Part shown: piece by piece, positions 1-4,419 of the stretch
How positions within the stretch are numbered: position 1 is the first letter of the stretch
Layout: every line of letters begins with the position of its first letter
NCBI GenBank assembly: GCA_020720905.1
Contig: DYNT01000072.1
Coordinates: 1 to 6,747 of the forward strand
Source: Micavibrio aeruginosavorus
GTDB taxonomy: Bacteria > Pseudomonadota > Alphaproteobacteria > UBA9219
Length of the DNA: 6,747 nucleotides
Direction: 5' to 3'
Program-made: the position numbers and the translations under genes
Notes under the pieces: generated by a model
Database searches by the model: none
The model's input: the letters and a program-made list of their open reading frames with translations, nothing else
What the model was told of the DNA's origin: nothing

Positions 1-375
1 AATCGTTGTGGCCATGGCCGCAAAATCACGAGGCTTGAGGGGCTGTTTCTGCTCTTCTGCTGTTTCTTGCAGACGCGCAATGATTTCCGTCAGCAAGTTT
101 AAATCTTCTTGCGCCATGGGATCGCCACCAGCCGAGCCATCGGCAAGCGGACTTCCCCCCATTAACTGCGCGGGCGTGACTTCCAACGAGCGCGCCAACG
201 CCTCGATGGTGTCATAACGCGGATAGCGGGCACGACCATCCAGCATGTCGCGCACAGCCGTTGCATTAAGGCCAGAGCGGATCGACAGACGCCGAGGGTT
301 GAGATTTCTGGCGACCATAAGAGCCTTCAGATTTTCAATCCAGTGGGGTGGTTCTTTTTCTGATTTTTTCATCAT
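1..375 (-). CDS. XRE-type helix-turn-helix regulator, C-terminus beyond the window edge
   Basis: A reading frame of 125 codons runs to base 1 without a stop, so the protein is partial at its C-terminus. Residues about 14-72 look like a lambda-repressor-like (XRE) DNA-binding domain. The stretch NATAVRDMLDGR (about 37-48) fits a recognition helix, and it is followed by YPRYDTIEALARSLEVTPAQL, a pattern common in alphaproteobacterial repressors. A Gly/Ser/Pro-rich linker (about 73-87) leads into a charged helical tail (about 89-125). No S24 peptidase or LexA-like domain is visible so far. Two ATGs stand in tandem at 375 and 372. I chose 375 because AGGA lies 10 bases upstream of it. The gene is downstream of, and on the same strand as, the 69-residue gene ending at 430, with a 54-base gap, so the two may be cotranscribed. 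Likely role: a DNA-binding transcriptional regulator. Its target is unknown; autoregulation is a guess. Confidence 0.8.
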   Translation of the reverse strand, partial: MMKKSEKEPPHWIENLKALMVARNLNPRRLSIRSGLNATAVRDMLDGRARYPRYDTIEALARSLEVTPAQLMGGSPLADGSAGGDPMAQEDLNLLTEIIARLQETAEEQKQPLKPRDFAAMATTI

Positions 376-383
376 AGCTATAA

Positions 384-412
384 TTCCTAAAGAAAGGGAT
401 ATTTCCTGTCAA
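384..412 (-). promoter_or_regulatory. Possible internal promoter for the HTH gene
   Basis: On the minus strand a perfect TTGACA (407-412) is followed after 17 bases by TAGGAA (384-389), a weak -10 with 3 of 6 matches. A start site about 7 bases further on would fall almost at the ATG (375), giving a nearly leaderless transcript and leaving the AGGA ribosome site untranscribed. That conflict keeps confidence low. The TTGACA may be chance, with the HTH gene read from the upstream gene. Confidence 0.25.
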
Positions 413-429
413 GTGTTTCTTTTAGAACC

Positions 430-639
430 TTACCTTTTTAAAAAGCCGCCACGCCGCAGGGCTTCAAGTTGGTGAGGGTTTTCTGCAAGTTCAGAGGAAA
501 TCATTCCTCCCGCCATGACGCCCATCAATTCCTCGGCTACATTTTCTAAAAGGCCGTTGGCATCGCTATCAACCTCTAGCGCATCGCGAACAAGGCCGCA
601 GAGGACGAGGTAAGCATTGGGTGATAATTCTACAAGCAC
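430..639 (-). CDS. Small hypothetical protein (69 aa) upstream of the HTH regulator
   Basis: I do not recognise this protein. The frame opens at TTG 684, but a good Shine-Dalgarno AAGGA (647-651) stands 7 bases before an in-frame GTG at 637-639, so the likely product is 69 residues beginning MLVELSPNAYLVL. It is mostly helical-looking and acidic in the middle (VRDALEVDSDANGLLENVAEEL), with one Cys and a basic C-terminal end (LRRGGFLKR). It has no signal peptide and no transmembrane segment. Codon use looks like real coding sequence. It is the first gene of a likely two-gene unit with the HTH regulator, 54 bases apart. A regulator partner or small effector is conceivable, but nothing in the sequence shows a function. 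Confidence 0.65.
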   Translation of the reverse strand: MLVELSPNAYLVLCGLVRDALEVDSDANGLLENVAEELMGVMAGGMISSELAENPHQLEALRRGGFLKR

Positions 640-661
640 GCTATATTCCTTTTTATGTTTG

Positions 662-685
662 GTTATTGATGCTGTGATCAACAAC
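662..685. promoter_or_regulatory. 24-bp operator-like dyad upstream of the HTH two-gene unit
   Basis: Arms GTTATTGAT (662-670) and ATCAACAAC (677-685) are inverted copies with 8 of 9 bases pairing around a 6-base centre, giving a perfect TTGAT-N6-ATCAA core. It lies 23 bases upstream of the GTG start at 639, in the spacer where a promoter is expected. A second, weaker dyad GGGAATAGAATACCC sits at 692-706. The position and two-fold symmetry suit a dimeric HTH repressor, and the neighbouring XRE protein is the obvious candidate. That link is inference. Confidence 0.4.
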
Positions 686-707
686 GCTCTTGGGAATAGA
701 ATACCCT

Positions 708-733
708 AAAAAAAGGAAAGTGAAAAAACTTTC
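708..733 (-). terminator. Weak candidate terminator downstream of rodA
   Basis: On the minus strand, about 95 bases past the rodA stop, GAAAGT (728-733) and ACTTTC (716-721) form a 6-bp stem with a 6-base loop. They are followed, after CC, by a run of seven T (708-714). The stem is short and AT-rich, so termination would be inefficient. No better candidate is visible between 715 and 827. Confidence 0.3.
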
Positions 734-827
734 ATCACTCTTTTTTTCCGCTAACGCAATGAAAATGAAGCATAAATACCTATTATGGGTAAGAACTTGC
801 CTTTTTTAGGTAGCCCCCCCTCTTTTT

Positions 828-1970
828 TTAAAGTTCAGTGATTCCTGTTCGTGAGATTCGGATGTCTCGATGAACAGAAATGCTCAAAAGAACGCCGCAT
901 CCGATCAGCAAGGTCATCATCGCCGTTCCGCCATAGGAAACAAGCGGCAAGGGTATGCCAACCACAGGGATAAGGCCTGTGACCATCGCAACATTGACAA
1001 AAACATAGAGGAAGAATGTTGTCGTAAGGCCAAAGGCGGTCAAGCGAGCAAATTGGCTGCGGCTAGTCAGCGCAATCATCACACCATAAACCAACAGCAA
1101 GAAATAAAGAGCCAAGAGGATCATAGCGCCGATCATGCCGAATTCTTCGGCCAGCACGACGAAAATGAAATCGGTATGCTTTTCGGGAAGAAATTGCAGT
1201 TGGCTTTGACTGCCCATGCCGAAACCTTTGCCAAACAGGCCGCCAGAGCCTAGTGCAATTTTGGACTGGATGATGTTATAGCCTGTGCCTAGCGGATCAT
1301 TATCGGGATGGATAAAGGTGAGAAGACGGTCTTTTTGGTAATCGTGCAGGTGGTGCCAAGCATAGGGCAAAATAAGACCTGTTAACGCGATGACAATCAG
1401 GAACTTCCACCATCTTACGCCTGCGACGAAAAAGAGTGCGCCGCTAGCCAGCGTTAGCAGCATGGCCGTGCCAAGGTTGGGTTGTAAAAGAACAAGGCCA
1501 ACAGGCGCCAGAACCATAAGCAGGGGCGGGATGAGCATGGCGGGGCGTCCAATCTCGTCAAGCTCTAGCGAGTGAAAATACTTGGCTAAAACCAGAACAA
1601 GGGTGATTTTCATCAACTCAGAGGGTTGCAAGACAAAGAACCCAAGGTTGATCCAGCGTTGCGCCCCCATGCCGACATGCCCCATGATTTCGACGACGAT
1701 CAGCAAAAAGAACATAAAGCCGAAAAGGGGATACGCGGCGCGTAGCCAAAACCGAATATCGACCAGCGCCAAGCAAAGCATCAAACAAAAGCCTAAGGCA
1801 AAACGGATGGCTTGGGGGCCTGCCCAAGGCTCCCAGCTTCGCCCTCCCGCAGAATAGAGCAGGGTAACGCCTGCCAATCCTATAAGGGCGATAATCGCCA
1901 CAAGCCCCCAATTGATTAATCGGAACTTGTCGGTCAGACTCATATGCTCGGCGCTGGAAAGACGGGACAT
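828..1970 (-). CDS. rodA: RodA, SEDS-family peptidoglycan glycosyltransferase (elongasome)
   Basis: RodA polymerises lipid II into glycan strands during side-wall growth, working with the class B PBP2 transpeptidase and the Mre proteins in the inner membrane. The 380-residue length and about ten hydrophobic segments fit the family. Visible motifs are QRWINLG and QPSELMK (104-121), DPLGTGYN (225-232), LPEKHTDFIFVVLAEE (261-276), whose Asp267 is the proposed catalytic residue, and GIPLPLVSYGGTA (338-350). The motif usually seen as QPDLGT reads QPNLGT (163-168), a conservative change I believe occurs in other RodA proteins. The start is ATG 1970 without a clear ribosome site. ATG 1943 (MSLTDKF) is an alternative that still keeps every membrane segment. 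No PBP2 (mrdA) gene is adjacent, unlike the usual mrdA-rodA pair. The leader side carries the G-tract hairpin region at 2059-2109. An FtsW identity is less likely because the IPVVGIPLPLVSYGG and NLGTA patterns are RodA-like. Confidence 0.96.
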   Translation of the reverse strand: MSRLSSAEHMSLTDKFRLINWGLVAIIALIGLAGVTLLYSAGGRSWEPWAGPQAIRFALGFCLMLCLALVDIRFWLRAAYPLFGFMFFLLIVVEIMGHVGMGAQRWINLGFFVLQPSELMKITLVLVLAKYFHSLELDEIGRPAMLIPPLLMVLAPVGLVLLQPNLGTAMLLTLASGALFFVAGVRWWKFLIVIALTGLILPYAWHHLHDYQKDRLLTFIHPDNDPLGTGYNIIQSKIALGSGGLFGKGFGMGSQSQLQFLPEKHTDFIFVVLAEEFGMIGAMILLALYFLLLVYGVMIALTSRSQFARLTAFGLTTTFFLYVFVNVAMVTGLIPVVGIPLPLVSYGGTAMMTLLIGCGVLLSISVHRDIRISRTGITEL

Positions 1971-2058
1971 GGGGCAAAAACGTGAGTTAAGGGTTGGGCG
2001 GCTTAAGAAACTTATTAAAACCCAATGTTGACGAACTTAAAAGAGGGTATAACGATAT

Positions 2059-2087
2059 AAAAGGGGGGCGATCCCCCCCCCTTTTTT
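2059..2087. terminator. G6/C6 hairpin with U-tracts on both strands (terminator or rodA leader attenuator)
   Basis: AAAAGGGGGG (2059-2068), a CGAT loop and then nine C and six T (2073-2087) make a stem flanked by A and T runs. On the plus strand it ends in CCCTTTTTT, on the minus strand in CCCCCCTTTTATAT. It has the form of a bidirectional Rho-independent terminator. However, it lies between divergent genes, where no annotated transcript should end. On the minus strand it is 89 bases before the rodA ATG. It may end a short unannotated RNA, or attenuate rodA if the rodA promoter is further upstream. Confidence 0.45.
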
Positions 2088-2109
2088 GCCCCTTTTTTTG
2101 CCCCTTTTT
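2073..2109 (-). repeat. Tandem A5-7/G-tract repeats, potential G-quadruplex
   Basis: Read on the minus strand, three units of five to seven A followed by a G run stand in a row: G4 at 2101-2104, G4 at 2089-2092 and G9 at 2073-2081, separated by CAAAAAAA and CAAAAAA. The G9 run can supply two tracts, so four G4 tracts are present and an intramolecular G-quadruplex is possible. Each A/G unit can also pair with the downstream CCCCCCTTTT (2059-2068 complement), giving mutually exclusive folds. Homopolymer slippage is an alternative origin. Confidence 0.4.
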
Positions 2110-2145
2110 CCGTCCCTAAAAGAGGGGAAGCAGATTTGTTCTTTA

Positions 2146-2337
2146 TCAATGCCTTAGCAAAAAAACATCGATTCTCAGCCCCAAGAGCGTAGGATTGTGC
2201 CTCTCGGCCTCCTTCAGCTCAAAGTTAATGCCGTAACCCCTTGAAATAGAACGAAACTGACTCGATTTCGGGCAGCAACTAACCACTTGATTTATAACGC
2301 TTTTGTAAACTTCGCCCGATTTTGGATCGCCAAAGGA
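2146..2337 (-). other. ATG-less 63-codon open frame, possible gene remnant, in the rodA upstream spacer
   Basis: Between in-frame stops at 2338-2340 and 2146-2148 lies an open frame whose second half reads like protein: GYGINFELKEAERHNPTLLG with G/C-ending codons, closing with LRIDVFLLRH. There is no ATG. The only conventional alternative start is a GTG at VVSCCP, which would give about 46 residues, and I see no convincing ribosome site. Three closely spaced stops precede it (within 2338-2355), as expected of a decayed gene. A hairpin terminator lies about 60 bases past its stop. An open frame of this length can occur by chance, so this is a candidate only. The rest of 1971-2365 holds the hairpin, the G-tract repeats and two promoter candidates, and I see no tRNA or known RNA family there. 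Confidence 0.2.
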
Positions 2338-2347
2338 TCATTTTCAA
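2319..2347 (-). promoter_or_regulatory. Possible leftward promoter in the divergent spacer
   Basis: On the minus strand TTGAAA (2342-2347, 5 of 6 matches) is followed after 17 bases by CAAAAT (2319-2324, 4 of 6 matches). Transcription from here would cross the ATG-less frame and the G-tract region and reach either the hairpin at 2059-2087 or rodA. It is the best leftward candidate I found in the spacer. Confidence 0.3.
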
Positions 2348-2365
2348 CTTCACGAGGGGTATGCA

Positions 2366-2394
2366 TTGAATTTTCTTAAAAAGCAGGCTATGAT
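2366..2394 (+). promoter_or_regulatory. Sigma70-type promoter of the exported-protein gene
   Basis: TTGAAT (2366-2371) and TATGAT (2389-2394, 5 of 6 matches) are separated by exactly 17 bases. A start site near 2401 would give a leader of about 20 bases that still contains the AAGGAG ribosome site. This placement supports ATG 2423 as the start and argues against the upstream TTG at 2366, which is the -35 box itself. Confidence 0.65.
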
Positions 2395-2410
2395 TTTCTA
2401 TCTTTTTTCT

Positions 2411-2416
2411 AAGGAG
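2411..2416 (+). promoter_or_regulatory. Shine-Dalgarno AAGGAG deciding the start at 2423
   Basis: A full AAGGAG stands six bases before ATG 2423. The protein starting there begins directly with a signal peptide, so ribosome site and protein feature agree. Confidence 0.8.
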
Positions 2417-2422
2417 ACGTCC

Positions 2423-3439
2423 ATGCGTTTTTTCGCTTTTGCCTTATCCTTCTTTCTTATCCTCACCGCGCACCCCGTTATGAGCAGCTCAGTTCTTCTT
2501 CCCGATGACAATAACAGTGACTCCCCTTCTATCAATCTTGGTCTTCGACCGACGGCCCCTACCCCAACGCCGTTGCCAACTGCACCAAGCGAATCGCAAA
2601 CAGATTTATCCAATCAATCCCCTCTAACAAAAGAACAACTGGTTCTGTTGGATAGAATGAGCATCAAATTCAGAAATCCCAACGATCCTAGAGAAATGGC
2701 CGCCGTTATCCAGCAATTAACCCCTGAACAAAGAAAAGCCCTCATTAAGGCTTCGCACAGTTCTATCCTGTCAAACGAGCCTATAGCCCTTTCTCCTGGT
2801 GGCACTATCGCGCCGACAACCTTGACAGAAGAGCAAGCCGCCGCTCAGGCAATACTTAACAAGACATCTTCTCAACAATCGCACACAGCATCAAGGATGG
2901 AGCTGTTCGCCGAGAAGGTAAGACAAGAGATCGAATCGCAAAAGAAAAAAGTCGTTGTACCACCTGTTTTTCTTGATGAAATAAAAACGGCGTCCCTTGA
3001 TGACAGCGCTTATCAAGCATCTATGCTGATAGAAGTTATTCCAACCTATCTGTGGGGGGAGAAAGACGTTCGTTTGCTAGAAAGGTCTCTTGGCTATACT
3101 GCCAAAACTATTCCTCAAAATTGCCAAATCAGGATTGATGCCACGCTGAAAACAACCGATGACAAAGCTCCTTACATGGGACAAATTTTTTCAGGACAAA
3201 GAAAAATTCTGAAATATAACGGCAATTTTCAGCAAGCTTCTTTCAAGGCACGCGCCTTTTGCATTCCGCCAAAAGAACTTCCCCCCAACGCAGGCATTAT
3301 CACCCGTTCAGGCGATAAATACTCCATTCTTCTTTCAGGCCTAGAGGCAAAATGCGAACCTAATAAAAAGAGCCCCTCCATCGGTGCCATTATCGTGCAA
3401 TACAATGGGAATGGGCAGGTGTCCTGTAATTTCCAATAA
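2423..3439 (+). CDS. Exported protein of unknown function with a four-cysteine C-terminal region
   Basis: The 338-residue product starts with a type I-like signal peptide (MRFFAFALSFFLILTAHPVMSS, cleavage probably near residue 22), so it is probably periplasmic or secreted. No lipobox Cys is present. Next comes a Pro/Thr-rich low-complexity linker (about 42-56), then helical, charged segments with LTKEQLVLLDRM and LTPEQRKALIKAS (about 68-111) and a second helical stretch (about 134-175). The C-terminal part (about 195-338) is richer in predicted strand and holds the only four Cys of the mature protein (234, 280, 311, 335), compatible with two disulfides. I recognise no family. Its promoter and ribosome site are strong. 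It stands alone on the plus strand between divergent rodA and convergent grxD, and its base composition is more AT-rich than purL. It may be a lineage-specific envelope protein; no function should be assumed. Confidence 0.85.
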   Translation: MRFFAFALSFFLILTAHPVMSSSVLLPDDNNSDSPSINLGLRPTAPTPTPLPTAPSESQTDLSNQSPLTKEQLVLLDRMSIKFRNPNDPREMAAVIQQLTPEQRKALIKASHSSILSNEPIALSPGGTIAPTTLTEEQAAAQAILNKTSSQQSHTASRMELFAEKVRQEIESQKKKVVVPPVFLDEIKTASLDDSAYQASMLIEVIPTYLWGEKDVRLLERSLGYTAKTIPQNCQIRIDATLKTTDDKAPYMGQIFSGQRKILKYNGNFQQASFKARAFCIPPKELPPNAGIITRSGDKYSILLSGLEAKCEPNKKSPSIGAIIVQYNGNGQVSCNFQ

Positions 3440-3441
3440 GG

Positions 3442-3465
3442 TTGATCGAAAGAGCTTTTGTTCAA
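3442..3465. terminator. Dyad between convergent stop codons
   Basis: The 24 bases between and overlapping the two convergent stops form a near-perfect dyad: 11 positions per arm, 10 pairing (one as G-T), around an AG centre. It overlaps the grxD stop codon (3462-3464) and starts two bases after the exported-protein stop. No T-run follows on either strand, so intrinsic termination is doubtful. It could protect 3' ends or terminate both transcripts weakly. Confidence 0.35.
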
Positions 3466-3830
3466 TCGGCCATCGGGATTGCATGATGGGCAAAAAGAGC
3501 CTGTAGCTCACCATTGGTCAACATCTGACGCATAACATCATTGCCGCCGATAAACTGACCTTTGACATACAATTGGGGCAGCGTTGGCCAATGACTAAAA
3601 TCCTTAATCGCAAGGCGCACGCTGGGATCCACCGTCACATCAATGGCTTTATAGCGAACACCTAAAAGGCTTAAAATCTGCGCGGCCTGCGCCGACGGCC
3701 CACATAAAGGAAACACGGGCGTTCCGTTCATAAAAAGAACGACAAGATCAGAGTCCACCTCGGCTTGAATACGGTCAAGAACAGACGGATCAATAAGCCG
3801 CTGCATTCTTTCATCAGGCGGCTGGCTCAT
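3462..3830 (-). CDS. grxD: Monothiol glutaredoxin, Grx4/GrxD type, with CGPS active site
   Basis: The family are [2Fe-2S]-binding monothiol glutaredoxins that hold a cluster with glutathione and pass it on or pair with BolA. The 122-residue protein has the thioredoxin fold landmarks: LFMNGTPVFPLCGPSAQAAQIL (about 32-53), the cis-Pro region WPTLPQLYVKGQFIGG (81-96) and D98 for glutathione. The diagnostic CGFS motif reads CGPS (Cys43, Pro45) and the usual GGCD reads GGND (95-98). Cys43 itself is kept, and no second active-site Cys appears, so it remains monothiol. The N-terminus is about ten residues longer than E. coli GrxD. The start at 3830 is supported by AGAGG eight bases upstream and by an ATGA overlap with the bolA stop, which implies translational coupling. 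The gene order bolA-grxD supports the assignment. Whether it still binds a cluster is uncertain. Confidence 0.92.
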   Translation of the reverse strand: MSQPPDERMQRLIDPSVLDRIQAEVDSDLVVLFMNGTPVFPLCGPSAQAAQILSLLGVRYKAIDVTVDPSVRLAIKDFSHWPTLPQLYVKGQFIGGNDVMRQMLTNGELQALFAHHAIPMAD

Positions 3831-4069
3831 CCCTTCGCCCTCTCGTCAATGATGGTCGTGAGGGTCATTTCTTTCAGCAAGCCGCCGACGCGTCCCTGAA
3901 GCGCCGTGAAGATCATGCGATGCTGATCGGCCAACGACATATTCTGAAAAGCCGCGCTTTGCACCGTCACGGCATAATGATCGCCATCCCCGCGCAAATC
4001 CTCCACCTCCACCCGCGCATCGGGCAGAGCCTCGGCAATCAGTCGGATGATTTCATCGGCTTGCATCAT
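3827..4069 (-). CDS. bolA: BolA-family protein
   Basis: BolA proteins pair with monothiol glutaredoxins in a [2Fe-2S]-bridged heterodimer linked to iron homeostasis or cluster delivery. The 80-residue length is typical of the short alphaproteobacterial form. Visible are ALPDARVEVEDLRGDGDHYAVTV (about 14-36, including His31 in the loop before the second strand) and FQNMSLADQHRMIFTALQ (about 41-58) with the conserved HR pair. The final family motif, usually GGELHALAL-like, reads GGLLKEMTL, so Lys66 replaces the nearly invariant C-terminal His that ligates the cluster in the known complexes. Two ATGs stand in tandem (4069, 4066) with only a weak ribosome site. The start is three bases after the stop of the 50-residue gene, so translation probably depends on that gene. 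The 3' end overlaps grxD by four bases. Confidence 0.92.
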   Translation of the reverse strand: MMQADEIIRLIAEALPDARVEVEDLRGDGDHYAVTVQSAAFQNMSLADQHRMIFTALQGRVGGLLKEMTLTTIIDERAKG

Positions 4070-4072
4070 CGT

Positions 4073-4225
4073 TTACCAACCAGCCTTCGTTGATGCTTCG
4101 CTAAAAGGTTCTTTTTTCGCAGCAAGAATGGATTCGTGCACACCAGAAATTGAATTTAAATAATCCGTTTCATCGAGAAAATCCAAACCCAATTTCTCAG
4201 CACTGTCCTTTTCCGTATCGGTCAT
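4073..4225 (-). CDS. Small protein (50 aa) ahead of bolA, weakly antitoxin-like
   Basis: This short gene has a complete AAGGAG (4232-4237) six bases before its ATG (4225), the best ribosome site on the minus strand here. It ends in TAA three bases before the tandem bolA ATGs. The 50-residue product is acidic at the N-terminus and has a central stretch LDETDYLNSISGVHESILAA (about 17-36), then KKEP and a C-terminal Trp. The ET-x-YL-x-S pattern followed by an amphipathic helix recalls the toxin-binding C-terminal half of Phd/YefM-type antitoxins, which have a DNA-binding N-terminal half that is absent here. No toxin gene is adjacent. The resemblance is from memory and weak. Alternatives are a lineage-specific partner of BolA/GrxD or a leader ORF controlling bolA translation. 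Coding reality is well supported by ribosome site and spacing; the function is unknown. Confidence 0.65.
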   Translation of the reverse strand: MTDTEKDSAEKLGLDFLDETDYLNSISGVHESILAAKKEPFSEASTKAGW

Positions 4226-4276
4226 AACACTCTCCTTACTGCAAACCAACTTACCGCCCCCCTTGCGGGGGAGGAA

Positions 4277-4332
4277 ATGAAAACTTAGGTTTATGCCGAA
4301 GCGTTAGCGGAGGCATAAGCCTTAGTTTTCAT
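4277..4332. repeat. Hairpin arm A of the cloverleaf element
   Basis: Starting from ATGAAAACT paired with its complement at 4324-4332, the arm continues to GCC/GGC at 4295-4297 and 4312-4314. That is 21 positions with one mismatch and one G-T pair. A purine-rich internal loop and a small GC/GC tip follow. Confidence 0.8.
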
Positions 4333-4377
4333 AGGTGGGGGGGCGAAGCCCATTTCATCCACTATGACCCCCCACCT
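4333..4377. repeat. Hairpin arm B of the cloverleaf element
   Basis: AGGTGGGGGG (4333-4342) pairs perfectly with CCCCCCACCT (4368-4377) over 10 bp around a 25-base loop. Inside, GGGC-GAA-GCCC (4341-4351) can form a competing mini-hairpin. Confidence 0.8.
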
Positions 4378-4419
4378 GCAAAATCTAAGACTTGCTAAGC
4401 AGCAAGCCTAAGATTTTGC
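4378..4419. repeat. Hairpin arm C of the cloverleaf element
   Basis: GCAAAATCT pairs with AGATTTTGC at the base and CTTGCT with AGCAAG near the tip. There are 17 pairs over 19 positions with two single mismatches and an AAGC loop (4397-4400). Confidence 0.8.

Noticed and set aside
760..810. 16-codon plus-strand peptide beginning MKMKHKYLLW
   Set aside because: It is very short, has no ribosome site and lies in an AT-rich spacer. Chance is the simplest explanation.
870..1253. 127-codon open frame on the plus strand inside rodA
   Set aside because: It is antisense to a clearly conserved gene, rich in His/Gln/Arg/Asn as expected for a shadow frame of a membrane protein, and has no ribosome site.
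2028..2053. Plus-strand promoter TTGACG with TATAAC
   Set aside because: The spacer is only 14 bases, and the hairpin at 2059 would stop the transcript at once.
2366..2422. Upstream TTG start extending the exported protein by 19 residues
   Set aside because: The TTG is the -35 box of a good promoter, the extension would bury the signal peptide, and AAGGAG directly precedes ATG 2423.
3462..3830. Reading the CGPS site as a dithiol glutaredoxin active site
   Set aside because: No second Cys is present, and the flanking sequence, length and bolA neighbour match the monothiol Grx4/GrxD class.
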